Of a stretch of 56,960 nucleotides of DNA, positions 17,473-24,884 are shown in pieces. Both the position numbers and the translations under genes were made by a program. The notes under the pieces were generated by a model. It searched no databases, was not told the DNA's origin, and saw only the letters and a program-made list of their open reading frames with translations. Each line of letters opens with the position of its first letter. Within the stretch, counting starts at the first letter, position 1. The stretch covers positions 1 to 56,960 of the forward strand of contig JAJQCQ010000018.1 in the NCBI GenBank assembly GCA_021202635.1, read 5' to 3'. The DNA is from Lachnospiraceae bacterium. GTDB lineage: Bacteria; Bacillota; Clostridia; Lachnospirales; Lachnospiraceae.

Positions 17473-17506
17473 AAAAGCGAGGAGATGGGACTGTCTCCTC
17501 GCTTTT
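17473..17506. terminator. Bidirectional terminator between convergent genes
   Basis: AAAAGCGAGGAGA (17473-17485) pairs perfectly with TCTCCTCGCTTTT (17494-17506). The A and T tracts serve both strands. Confidence 0.88.
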
Positions 17507-17530
17507 GGCATTCAGGTTTTTTAATTAAGT

Positions 17531-17907
17531 TCATGATTCAGCCGTTTTCGGATCCTGGTTCTGTTTTTCAAGCTCTTCCATTGCAGCGTTTAGCATCGCA
17601 AGCACGACTTTTTGCGTGGAATAGGACGTTTTTTATACAAGGCAGCCGCATCTTTGACCGCAGACAGTTCGTTTTCCACCAGCTGATCCTGCAGCAGATA
17701 GTCCGGTGAGATGTGAAACAGATTACAGATGGAGACAAAAACAGCGAGGCTGGGTGTTTTCGTGCTTTTTCCGGATTCAATCTGCCGGAGGTAGGTCTGA
17801 GAAATATTCAGCTGATCGGCGGCCCCTCTGGTGGTGTATCCATTGCTTTTCCTTACTTCCCGGATTCTTTTTCCGAGCAGGCCCTGATCAAATGCTTTGG
17901 TTTCCAT
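17531..17907 (-). pseudogene. XRE-family transcriptional regulator with a frameshift near its C-terminus
   Basis: The start at 17907 follows GGAGAG. Residues 10-72 form a Cro/CI helix-turn-helix (GKRIREVRKSNGYTTRGAADQ, then LNISQTYLRQIESGKS). The frame then reads YKKRPIPRKKSCLRC and stops. Adding one A to the run of six (plus strand TTTTTT, 17629-17634) instead gives YKKTSYSTQKVVLAML and then NAAMEELEKQNQDPKTAES, ending at 17531 with 125 aa. That is a natural helical tail for this family. The DNA-binding domain is intact either way. It probably controls itself through the inverted repeat at 17932-17968 and perhaps the divergent gene at 18091. Confidence 0.8.
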
Positions 17908-17931
17908 ATTGATTCTCTCCTTATCTGAATG

Positions 17932-17968
17932 AATTACGGATAAAGCAATCGCTTGAATATCCGTAATT
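17932..17968. promoter_or_regulatory. Perfect inverted repeat, likely XRE operator
   Basis: AATTACGGATA (17932-17942) and TATCCGTAATT (17958-17968) are perfect 11-base arms with centres 26 bases apart. It lies 25 bases upstream of the XRE start, in the gap between two divergent genes. Confidence 0.75.
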
Positions 17969-18090
17969 TCAGCATACATTATGATTGCAGAAAGCGGGTG
18001 ATTCTGGTAGACTACACAGTGTAAGCCTGTAGCATACAAAACCGGATCCGGTTACTTCTGAAAGGCAGAATAAGAGAGGAGCAGGAGAGA

Positions 18091-18567
18091 ATGAAAATCG
18101 AGAAAAAGTTTTACACGGAGGAGGCAGCGCTGTGGCGCAGCTTAGAAAGGGAAGCGGATGGACTGGGGATGGGAATGTCCCTGGGGGAAGCGGAAGAAGA
18201 CCAGCTGCGGCTGGAGCGCGAAGCGTGGCAAATGGAAGAAAAGGCTGAAAATGAGAAAAAACAGAACTATCAGGTCATCCGCCAGGAAAAGCTGGATCGT
18301 TTTCAGGTGTTAACAAAAAAGGCACTGGAATTTGCGGAGCTTGCCCCGATGGACATCACAGTGAATACAGAAAACTTCTTTGGCAGGATTGACCTGAGCG
18401 CCGACTGTCTGATGATTTTGCCGTCATCGCCGGACGAGATGCGGACCGGGCTTCTGACACTGTTCAGGGAAGCAGAAAGTATCAGTATTTTGCGCAAGGA
18501 TAACGACCAGATCATCGTGTCTCTGATTTATCCATTCTGCACGGAAATTCCGCGGAGCGCAGAGTAA
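18091..18567 (+). CDS. Hypothetical protein, charged N-terminal helix
   Basis: A 158-aa protein I do not recognise. Residues 1-75 are rich in Glu, Lys, Arg and Gln (EADGLGMGMSLGEAEEDQLR, then EREAWQMEEKAENEKKQ) and are probably a coiled coil. The rest alternates beta and helix (MDITVNTENFFGRIDLSADC, then AESISILRKDNDQIIVSLIY). It has no signal or membrane segment. AGAGAGGAG lies upstream of the ATG. It sits between two XRE-type regulators and may belong to a small mobile regulatory module, but nothing shows its function. Confidence 0.7.
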   Translation: MKIEKKFYTEEAALWRSLEREADGLGMGMSLGEAEEDQLRLEREAWQMEEKAENEKKQNYQVIRQEKLDRFQVLTKKALEFAELAPMDITVNTENFFGRIDLSADCLMILPSSPDEMRTGLLTLFREAESISILRKDNDQIIVSLIYPFCTEIPRSAE

Positions 18568-18590
18568 GAGGGCGTCCATTTGCATGGGAA

Positions 18591-18614
18591 AATAGTAGCT
18601 GTCTGGCTACTATT
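18591..18614. repeat. Perfect hairpin after the hypothetical gene
   Basis: AATAGTAGC and GCTACTATT are perfect 9-base arms around TGTCTG. There is no T tract, so it may be an operator for the next XRE gene or an mRNA end structure. Confidence 0.6.
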
Positions 18615-18695
18615 AGCAGCCAACAAACAGTCTAATAAAAAATCACTCTTACAGGTACAATGATCCCATCATTTTAGAAAGTGAGGGACACCTGT

Positions 18696-19094
18696 ATGTG
18701 TGAAAAGGAAACCACCGAACCGGTTTTCTGTCAGGAAGAACCGGCACCCGCGACCTACTCGCCGGTCATTGACTACATAGGACCGAGAATTCAGGAGCTT
18801 TGCGAGAAAAAGCATATGTCGAGGTACCGTCTGGCACAGCGCTCCGGCGTACCGTCGATCAGTATCTCAAGATATATCAAAGGTTTGAAATCGCCAGCGG
18901 TCACAACACTTGAAAAGCTCTGCACGGGGTTCGGCATCAGTCTTTCCGAGTTCTTTGAGGACATTGGATTTCAGCCGGATCCCGCGCTTACCGCGGATCA
19001 GAATCATATGCTGGACGTTATGAGCAGACTGAGCGACGCGGAACTGAAAAATCTGATTGCGTACGCGGACTATCTTTCGGCGCGTAAGGAATGA
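18696..19094 (+). CDS. XRE-family transcriptional regulator
   Basis: A 132-aa protein. After about 20 variable residues comes a helix-turn-helix (IGPRIQELCEKKHMSRYRLA, then QRSGVPSISISRYIKG and SPAVTTLEKLCTGFGISLSE). The last 30 residues (HMLDVMSRLSDAELKNLIAY) form a helical tail. The ATG at 18696 is preferred to the GTG at 18681 because GTGAGGGA lies about 8 bases upstream. A hairpin with a T5 tract follows (19178-19212). The target is unknown; the hairpin at 18591 is one candidate operator. Confidence 0.85.
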   Translation: MCEKETTEPVFCQEEPAPATYSPVIDYIGPRIQELCEKKHMSRYRLAQRSGVPSISISRYIKGLKSPAVTTLEKLCTGFGISLSEFFEDIGFQPDPALTADQNHMLDVMSRLSDAELKNLIAYADYLSARKE

Positions 19095-19177
19095 CATTGT
19101 CGGTGTATGGCGCGTAAGTGGCATATGGTCATGACAAAACAGAACGGTTTTGGCAGATGGTAAAATAGTAGAAACAG

Positions 19178-19212
19178 GGGCATGGCGGCGATGATGTTGT
19201 CATGCCTTTTTA
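19178..19212 (+). terminator. Probable terminator after the XRE gene
   Basis: GGCATG (19179-19184) and CATGCC (19201-19206) are followed by T5. The loop is 16 bases, so the stem is only moderately stable. Confidence 0.6.
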
Positions 19213-19260
19213 GCTTTGCTGTATAGAACAGGTATATGAAAAATAAAAACGAAAATTTCG

Positions 19261-19289
19261 TTGATAATATATTAAAATGTTGATATAAT
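19261..19289 (+). promoter_or_regulatory. Near-consensus sigma-A promoter for the ATPase gene
   Basis: TTGATA (19261-19266), a 17-base spacer and TATAAT (19284-19289). The palindrome ACGAAAATTTCGT (19250-19262) overlaps the -35 and may be an operator. Confidence 0.85.
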
Positions 19290-19354
19290 CATGAAAAATC
19301 ATTATACTATTGAAAATAAAAACGGATTTTTCGTGAATGGAAAGGAATGCGCAT

Positions 19355-20503
19355 ATGAAGATTCTTAGAATCATGGCCCGGGGACTGGAATTGTTTCAAG
19401 ATGACCTGGATATCGTGTTTTATACACAGCAGCGGGTGTCTGAGAATGACAGGGAGAAATTATATCCCCTGTTTTCCAATATTTATCTGAATTGTGCCGA
19501 AGCATTCATTGGAGTGAATGCTTCTGGAAAAACGTCTGTGCTGAAGGTCATTCTTCTTGCGCTGGGCATTTTGAATAATGAGCCTGTCAACCATCTGGAG
19601 ACAAAGGAAATACTTGGTGAGTCAAAGAGGGCTGTATTCAATCTTTATTTCTACTCGGATGCAGGGGAGGTCTGCCGACTGGAGACTGTCATTACCTCTG
19701 TGAAAAAGCAGGCGGAAGGCATACGCTATAAAATTTTGGAAGAAAGCCTGTGGGCAAAGTCGGTCAATGCGGTAAAAACCAAAAAGAGCATGATCGATTT
19801 TTCAAAATCAGTTCCGGTCGCTGTGAGAAGTGAAGAGGAAGATTTTTTATCCGAAGATGTCAGCATTGTGATCGCATACAACAGGAAACACAGGGAGCAT
19901 ATCGAAGTCTCGAGTCTCCTTTCTTTTACGAATAGCAACAGCCTGCCATTTTCAGAGGATATTTCCGAATATATTGTTTCTTTTTTAGATCCGACGATCG
20001 AGAAACTGTATTTTGACCGGAGCGATAAGAAAACACTGGTACACGTCAAATTCAAGGGTAAGGATGAAATTATAATAAACAATCCCGCAGATCTGGAAAT
20101 CTATCTTTCATCAGGTACGATCAAGGGGATTGTAACGTTCCAGATGGCACGCAATGTGCTCAAATCCGGCGGTTATCTGGTGATAGATGAGATTGAGAAC
20201 CATTTTAATAAAGAAATTGTGGCTACGCTCATCCGCTTTTTCATGGATACGAAAATGAATAAACATGGGGGCACGCTGATTTTCACAACACATTATCCGG
20301 AAATTCTGGACGAATACGACCGGAATGACAGTATTTATATCATGCGGAACAGGGACGGGATCACTACGGATAATCTGTGCAGTCTGCTGAAGCGGAACGA
20401 CATCAAAAAAAGTGAAGCCTATGAAAGCGGATTGCTGGATGGGACGGTTCCTGCCTATGAGGCTTATCTTCGGTTGAAGAAAAGTCTGGCGGCATCTCTG
20501 TAA
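19355..20503 (+). CDS. OLD-like AAA ATPase, probable defence protein
   Basis: A 382-aa ABC/SMC-type ATPase related to AAA_15/AAA_21 proteins. Walker A is GVNASGKT (53-60), Walker B is YLVIDEIEN (D278, E279) and the switch histidine is H313 (FTTHYPEIL). No TOPRIM nuclease domain follows, so it is shorter than true OLD proteins. Such ATPases often work with a separate effector in phage defence. Here the next genes are the AbiE pair, but 256 bases and a separate promoter lie between, so a joint role is inference. The start at 19355 has AAAGGA about 9 bases upstream. The region is A/T-richer than its surroundings, as expected of an acquired module. Confidence 0.82.
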   Translation: MKILRIMARGLELFQDDLDIVFYTQQRVSENDREKLYPLFSNIYLNCAEAFIGVNASGKTSVLKVILLALGILNNEPVNHLETKEILGESKRAVFNLYFYSDAGEVCRLETVITSVKKQAEGIRYKILEESLWAKSVNAVKTKKSMIDFSKSVPVAVRSEEEDFLSEDVSIVIAYNRKHREHIEVSSLLSFTNSNSLPFSEDISEYIVSFLDPTIEKLYFDRSDKKTLVHVKFKGKDEIIINNPADLEIYLSSGTIKGIVTFQMARNVLKSGGYLVIDEIENHFNKEIVATLIRFFMDTKMNKHGGTLIFTTHYPEILDEYDRNDSIYIMRNRDGITTDNLCSLLKRNDIKKSEAYESGLLDGTVPAYEAYLRLKKSLAASL

Positions 20504-20641
20504 GGATGCAGAAAGTATATGACTCTCTATATGATCAGCTGGGCGATAAATTGAGCGAGTTCGAAGTGCCTCTTCGTGTGCGTTGGTGAATGATGATTTT
20601 GATATCTTGATTATGGAAAAGAGCCGTATTATGTTTATGAA

Positions 20642-20671
20642 ACCATATCGGCAAAAAAACGATTTTTTGCC
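20642..20671. promoter_or_regulatory. Upstream AbiEi operator (inverted repeat 1)
   Basis: GGCAAAAAA (20650-20658) and TTTTTTGCC (20663-20671) are inverted. The segment ACCATATCGGCAAAA (20642-20656) is an exact direct copy of 20709-20723 in the second operator. It ends 7 bases before the -35. Confidence 0.8.
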
Positions 20672-20678
20672 AAAACAG

Positions 20679-20707
20679 TTGACTTGCAAATAATAGAGTG
20701 CTATTAT
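20679..20707 (+). promoter_or_regulatory. Sigma-A promoter of the abiE operon
   Basis: TTGACT (20679-20684), a 17-base spacer and TATTAT (20702-20707). It is bracketed by two inverted repeats. Confidence 0.88.
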
Positions 20708-20747
20708 GACCATATCGGCAAAAATTTATGCTTTTGCCGATATGGTC
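20708..20747. promoter_or_regulatory. Downstream AbiEi operator (inverted repeat 2)
   Basis: GACCATATCGGCAAAA (20708-20723) and TTTTGCCGATATGGTC (20732-20747) are perfect 16-base arms around 8 bases. It starts directly after the -10 and covers the expected transcription start. Confidence 0.9.
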
Positions 20748-20759
20748 AGAGGTGGTTAC

Positions 20760-21488
20760 ATGAAAAAAGAAGAATTGGAAAAAAATCTTAAAACGGGAAA
20801 AGTAATGAGCCGTCAGGATATTTGCAACATTGCAAGAAGCGTGGATGATACTTTTCGTGACACACTTCTTAGGAACCTTATTGAAGAACTGATGTCAAGC
20901 GGAACGATTATTCGAATCGGAAGAAACTGTTATATAAAAATGTCTGAAACACAGAACCATAAAAAAGCTTATAGCGGTATGTATTCAGAACGTGCGAAAG
21001 AACTGATTCAGACGGTGGGAGACGCCTTTCCCTTATTGACTTTTCAGGTATGGGAGCTACGCTGGCTCAATGAATTTCTGAATCATCTCGTAGGTGAAAA
21101 CATTATTTTTCTTGATATAGAGAAAGATGGCTATGATTTTGTATATGAAGAACTTAGAGATAAATATGATGGTGAGCTGTTGCTGAAACCTGATGCAGAA
21201 CAAATATACCGCTATGGAAAAGATGGAACCATAGTGATAGGGCGATTAGTGACGGAAGCTCCAAAAGGAGATGCAAGGGCTTCTGTCCCATTGGAAAGAA
21301 TCATGGTCGAATTAGAAGCGAACAAGCTTTTACGAAGCTTGATCAGTACAGGGGAGATTCCGCAGATTATAAAAGATATGTATGATAAGTATCAGGTAGA
21401 TAGCGTTAAGCTGCTGCGCTATGCCAGACGGAGAAATAAAAAGGATATTATGCTGGAAGTCCTGGGTGACAGGATTATGAAGAAATAG
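20760..21488 (+). CDS. abiEi: AbiEi-family antitoxin and autorepressor
   Basis: A 242-aa protein. The N-terminal winged helix (MSRQDICNIARSVDDTFRDT, then LLRNLIEELMSSGTIIRIGR) and the longer C-terminal domain are as in type IV antitoxins of the AbiE system. The antitoxin represses its own promoter and counteracts the AbiEii toxin without forming a stable complex; that is family knowledge. The ATG at 20760 follows AGAGGTGG and lies just after the second operator. An earlier in-frame ATG at 20706 falls in the -10 and operator and is rejected. abiEii starts 14 bases after the stop. Confidence 0.87.
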   Translation: MKKEELEKNLKTGKVMSRQDICNIARSVDDTFRDTLLRNLIEELMSSGTIIRIGRNCYIKMSETQNHKKAYSGMYSERAKELIQTVGDAFPLLTFQVWELRWLNEFLNHLVGENIIFLDIEKDGYDFVYEELRDKYDGELLLKPDAEQIYRYGKDGTIVIGRLVTEAPKGDARASVPLERIMVELEANKLLRSLISTGEIPQIIKDMYDKYQVDSVKLLRYARRRNKKDIMLEVLGDRIMKK

Positions 21489-21502
21489 GGGAGAAGAACG
21501 CT

Positions 21503-22543
21503 ATGATAAAGGAAGAAACTTTTGATATTCTGCACATAAAAGGACTTGCAGACGAAAAAAGATGCGATCCGATTCTGCTTGAAAGAAGTATTCACGCATT
21601 TGGTCTTCTGGAATCCCTGGTGCGGGTAAGTATGCCGTTTATTTTTAAAGGTGGTACGAGCTTGATGGTCTTGTTGGATCACCCGCGCAGATTATCTACT
21701 GATATAGATATAATCGTGGAACCGGGGACTGATATTGACCGTTATCTTGAGCTGGCATCAGAGATATTCCCTTTCAAGCGGCAGGAGGAACAGGTCAGAG
21801 TTGGGAAGAATAATGTGGTAAAACGCCACTTTAAATTTTACTATGATTCGCCTGTAGAAAACCGGGAATTCTATATCCTGCTTGATGTGCTGTTTGAGGA
21901 AAACCATTATCGTTCACTTGTTGAAAAAGAGATTAAGAATGACCTGCTGATTACGGAGGAACCTTATTTAAAAACGATTGTTCCGAGTGTAAATTGTATC
22001 CTTGGCGATAAAATGACCGCTTTTGCTCCTCATACGACAGGAATACCATTTGGAACAGACAAAGAAATGGAAATAATCAAGCAGCTGTTCGATGTGATTT
22101 CGCTTACGGAAGTATGCGATAATTTTCAGGATGTTTATGATTCCTATATGAGTACAGTAGAATCGGAAATTGCTTACCGGGGAAACCAATGCAGCATAGA
22201 GGAATGCCTGCGTGATACGATTGAGACTGCGGCGTGCATTGTGTCCAGAGGTTCAACGAATCAGGAGGAATACCGATTGCTATCCAGGGGGATCAAAAGT
22301 GTAAGATCGCACATCTATGGAGAAAAATTCTCCGGAGAATTGGCTGCCTGCGGCGCCTGCACGGTAATGTATCTCGCCACCTGTATTTTAAAGAACAAAC
22401 CATTTCAGAGGATAACAGAGCCGGAAAAATATATTGATTCACCGATAGCAAAAAGCAAATACGGAAGGCTGTCGTACATAAAAAAGCTGAAATTAGAGTC
22501 CTACGGCTATTTGGTTGAAGCTGTCCGGCTGCTGGAAGAGTGA
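21503..22543 (+). CDS. abiEii: AbiEii/AbiGii-family nucleotidyltransferase toxin
   Basis: A 346-aa nucleotidyltransferase of the DUF1814 family. The signature is present: FKGGTSL (48-54), then RLSTDIDI with D67 and D69 as the metal-binding pair. Relatives add nucleotides to tRNA acceptor ends or otherwise block growth, giving abortive phage defence. GGGGAG lies upstream of the ATG. It is the second gene of a two-gene operon and a terminator follows. Length is normal, the frame is intact and the catalytic residues are there, so it should be active. Confidence 0.9.
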   Translation: MIKEETFDILHIKGLADEKRCDPILLERSIHAFGLLESLVRVSMPFIFKGGTSLMVLLDHPRRLSTDIDIIVEPGTDIDRYLELASEIFPFKRQEEQVRVGKNNVVKRHFKFYYDSPVENREFYILLDVLFEENHYRSLVEKEIKNDLLITEEPYLKTIVPSVNCILGDKMTAFAPHTTGIPFGTDKEMEIIKQLFDVISLTEVCDNFQDVYDSYMSTVESEIAYRGNQCSIEECLRDTIETAACIVSRGSTNQEEYRLLSRGIKSVRSHIYGEKFSGELAACGACTVMYLATCILKNKPFQRITEPEKYIDSPIAKSKYGRLSYIKKLKLESYGYLVEAVRLLEE

Positions 22544-22572
22544 CTCCTAAATTACGGAACCAATATATGATG

Positions 22573-22622
22573 GAAAGCAATCAAAAACCAGCTATTTGGT
22601 GATAATTGGTTGCTTTTTTATT
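22573..22622 (+). terminator. Terminator of the abiE operon
   Basis: AAGCAATCA pairs with TGGTTGCTT (one G-T pair), with an inner ACCA/TGGT stem, and T6 follows. Confidence 0.75.
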
Positions 22623-22931
22623 ACCATATGCTTTGTGACGGCCGAACCCCGTTTTCAGAGTGCATTTAAGTCCAGGATGTGGTGTAGACCGGCGTTTTTC
22701 CTATTTGCTGTATGCCTTGAACAAATTATATTCGGCACAGATATGTACATGCATAATGATGATAAACGCGCAGGATGAAAATTCGATGACATAATTTTAA
22801 ACGACAAGTGGCAGGTATCTTCTGAAGGCGAAAATAGTGACAGGTATCCTGTTTTTTGCCCACGATTTCTTTGTATAAACGTCCTCTTCTCCGAATAGAC
22901 TTTGATAAGAAGTCGTTTCGGGGGATTTTCC
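22623..22931. other. Gap upstream of spoIIID
   Basis: No gene seen. A short direct repeat (GTGGCAGGTATC, GTGACAGGTATC; 22808-22848) ends in a small terminator-like hairpin, ACAGG-TAT-CCTGT plus a T run (22840-22857). A sigma-E promoter would be expected for spoIIID, but I cannot point to one with confidence. Confidence 0.45.
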
Positions 22932-23186
22932 TTGAAGGATTACATAGAAGAGCGTGTTTTGACAATTGCGGTCTATATTACGGAGAACAATGCGACGGTG
23001 AGGGAGGCCGCAAAGCGGTTCGGAGTCAGCAAAAGCACGGTGCACAAGGACATGGTAGACCGCCTGGCGGAGATCAGTCCGTCCCTTTCCGGGGAGGTGA
23101 GGAAGGTTCTGGATGTGAATAAGCAGGAGCGGCACATCCGCGGCGGAATGGCGACGCGGGAAAAATATCTGCAGAGAAAAGGGTGA
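22932..23186 (+). CDS. spoIIID: Sporulation transcriptional regulator SpoIIID
   Basis: An 84-aa mother-cell DNA-binding protein that acts between the SigE and SigK stages of sporulation. The helix-turn-helix core ATVREAAKRFGVSKSTVHKD (21-40) and the tail RHIRGGMATREKYLQ match the family almost residue for residue. The start is TTG at 22932: the product then begins with the (M)KDYIEER segment equivalent to MHDYIKER of B. subtilis, and GGGGGA lies 7 bases upstream. The usual neighbour spoIIQ (an M23 peptidase) is not here. A strong bidirectional terminator follows. Confidence 0.95.
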   Translation: MKDYIEERVLTIAVYITENNATVREAAKRFGVSKSTVHKDMVDRLAEISPSLSGEVRKVLDVNKQERHIRGGMATREKYLQRKG

Positions 23187-23199
23187 AATCCCGGCCGAA

Positions 23200-23243
23200 A
23201 AAACGCCCGCCGGAAGGGGAGAAACCTTCCGGCGGGCGTTTTC
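23200..23243. terminator. Strong bidirectional terminator between spoIIID and the solute-binding protein gene
   Basis: An 18-bp perfect stem (AAAACGCCCGCCGGAAGG at 23200-23217, complement at 23225-23242) with A and T tracts at the ends. Confidence 0.93.
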
Positions 23244-23280
23244 AGCTGTTTTCAGCCATATTGTTTTTTGTATTGATTCT

Positions 23281-24762
23281 TTACAGAGAAGCGATATACG
23301 CATCAATCTGTGACTGTGCTTCAGCGATTACGGTATCGATGCCCGCGATTTCCATCATAGACTGATACTGCTCCAGACCGGAATCCTTGTCGGTGTAGCC
23401 AAGCTCCAGCGGCCACCAGTACTGCTGCTGTACATTCACGCAGGTAGAAAGCTCGGTCTCGATGGAGGAAGTATCGAATACGAACGGAGCAAATTTCTCA
23501 CTGTTAACGCCTTCGACGATCGATGCTTCGATCTCTTCCTTCATGGTGGTGTAATCTTCCGGATAGCCGTCTGAATCGCGGTTCAGTTCGTCCGAGCGTG
23601 CGGCCCAGAGTGCGCCGATGGCATACAGATCAGCATCCAGGATGCGCACCTGTCCCAGATCATTCAGCTCATAGGTAACACCCTCTACGCCATACATCAG
23701 CGCGTCAAATGCTTCCTGGTCGGTTGTGATGAGGTTGATGATCGCAAGCGCTCTCTCCGGGTTCTTGGAGGTGCTGGAAATCACCATGCAGTCCTGTGTA
23801 AACGGCAGATGAGAGTTGTCTGCAACAAAGTTCGAGTAAGCCCAGCTCTGTCCGACGTCCTCACCATAGGTTGCGTAGAAGCTTGCGTAGGTATCAATGT
23901 TGTGGATTCGCAGGGCAGCCTTGCCGTTCTGCGGCTTCATGCTGTCTGTGTCAGACAAAGCGGATTTTGGCCAGAAGCCTTTCTCATTAAATCTGGCTGT
24001 CATCTCCAGGAAATCCTTGATTTCGTCAAACTGATAGAGGGATTTGACGGTCGGGTTTTCCTCTGTCGGGTCAAACCACAGCCACGGATAGGACTTGGAT
24101 ACCCACATATACCCCAGGCTCTGCATGTAGATCTGCATCAGCTCCGGTCCCACGGAATAGATATCAATTGGCTCGATTGCCTGATTGTTTGCCAGAACAG
24201 CGTCGCAATACTCTTCCAGATCCTCCCAGGTCTCCATCACGCCGTCCCAGTCTTCGCCGGTAATGTCTGTGCGGTAGCTGGGGCCTAATGCCGTGTAGGT
24301 AGAGAGAAGGGTCGGGACGCAGTAATAATGTCCGTCAATCGTTGCTTCTGCGAGTGCGGTTTCGGACTGCAGAGCGAAGTTATCCGGTGCGCATTCCGGC
24401 CACATGTCGTCCAGACTTAAGAACGCACCCTTCTGTGCCAGGGAGGCGAAGTTCAGCCAGGTCGCGCAGTACGCAATGTCAAAGGTTTCTCCGGAAGAGA
24501 ACAGCAGCGGATACTTGTTCTGGTATTCCGCCCATCCGATCCAGTTGATCTTCAGCGTGCAGTTCAGCTTTTCCAGTAAGAGCTGGTTCAGGTTCTCATC
24601 TACCACGTCCTGGCCGGCCGGGCGGTCGCTTACTACATACATGATTACCTCAACCTGCTCCGAAGTATCGACATCTGCGGATGCAAGCCCCGGGAACATC
24701 ATCGTGCCGGCAACAGCGGCTGCGCTGCCGCGCAGAAAATCTCTTCTGGTTATTTTTCGCAT
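23281..24762 (-). CDS. Sugar ABC transporter solute-binding protein (DUF3502 type) with a twin-arginine signal
   Basis: A 493-aa extracellular binding protein. The C-terminal part (FVFDTSSIETELSTCVNVQQ, then MEIAGIDTVIAEAQSQIDAY) matches DUF3502, found in binding proteins that serve LplB/LplC-type oligosaccharide importers. The N-terminus has T5-R6-R7-D8-F9-L10-R11, a textbook Tat motif, then an Ala-rich hydrophobic stretch and ASA near 27-29 as a cleavage site. There is no lipobox cysteine, unlike most Gram-positive binding proteins, so how it stays at the cell is unclear. It is the last gene of the importer unit. Confidence 0.9.
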   Translation of the reverse strand: MRKITRRDFLRGSAAAVAGTMMFPGLASADVDTSEQVEVIMYVVSDRPAGQDVVDENLNQLLLEKLNCTLKINWIGWAEYQNKYPLLFSSGETFDIAYCATWLNFASLAQKGAFLSLDDMWPECAPDNFALQSETALAEATIDGHYYCVPTLLSTYTALGPSYRTDITGEDWDGVMETWEDLEEYCDAVLANNQAIEPIDIYSVGPELMQIYMQSLGYMWVSKSYPWLWFDPTEENPTVKSLYQFDEIKDFLEMTARFNEKGFWPKSALSDTDSMKPQNGKAALRIHNIDTYASFYATYGEDVGQSWAYSNFVADNSHLPFTQDCMVISSTSKNPERALAIINLITTDQEAFDALMYGVEGVTYELNDLGQVRILDADLYAIGALWAARSDELNRDSDGYPEDYTTMKEEIEASIVEGVNSEKFAPFVFDTSSIETELSTCVNVQQQYWWPLELGYTDKDSGLEQYQSMMEIAGIDTVIAEAQSQIDAYIASL

Positions 24763-24884
24763 CTTTTTTTCCTCCTGATTTTGAATATTAGGGTACGGCG
24801 TAAGCCATTTCCCTTTGCGCCAGGCGCGAGGCTGCGGTAGCAGCCATTTCCCGCGCGTTTTACGTTTTTATGTGTAGCCGGTTG
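24763..24884. repeat. Gap with GCGC-rich short palindromes
   Basis: CTTTGCGCCAGGCGCGAGG and GCTGCGGTAGCAGC lie between permease and binding-protein genes. CAGCCATTTCCC and AAGCCATTTCCC (about 24792-24850) are direct repeats. It may form a processing or partial-termination hairpin that raises binding-protein mRNA relative to the permeases. Confidence 0.45.

Noticed and set aside
22544-22931. Short minus-strand frames upstream of spoIIID
   Set aside because: They cross the terminator and the spoIIID gene and show no motif or ribosome site.
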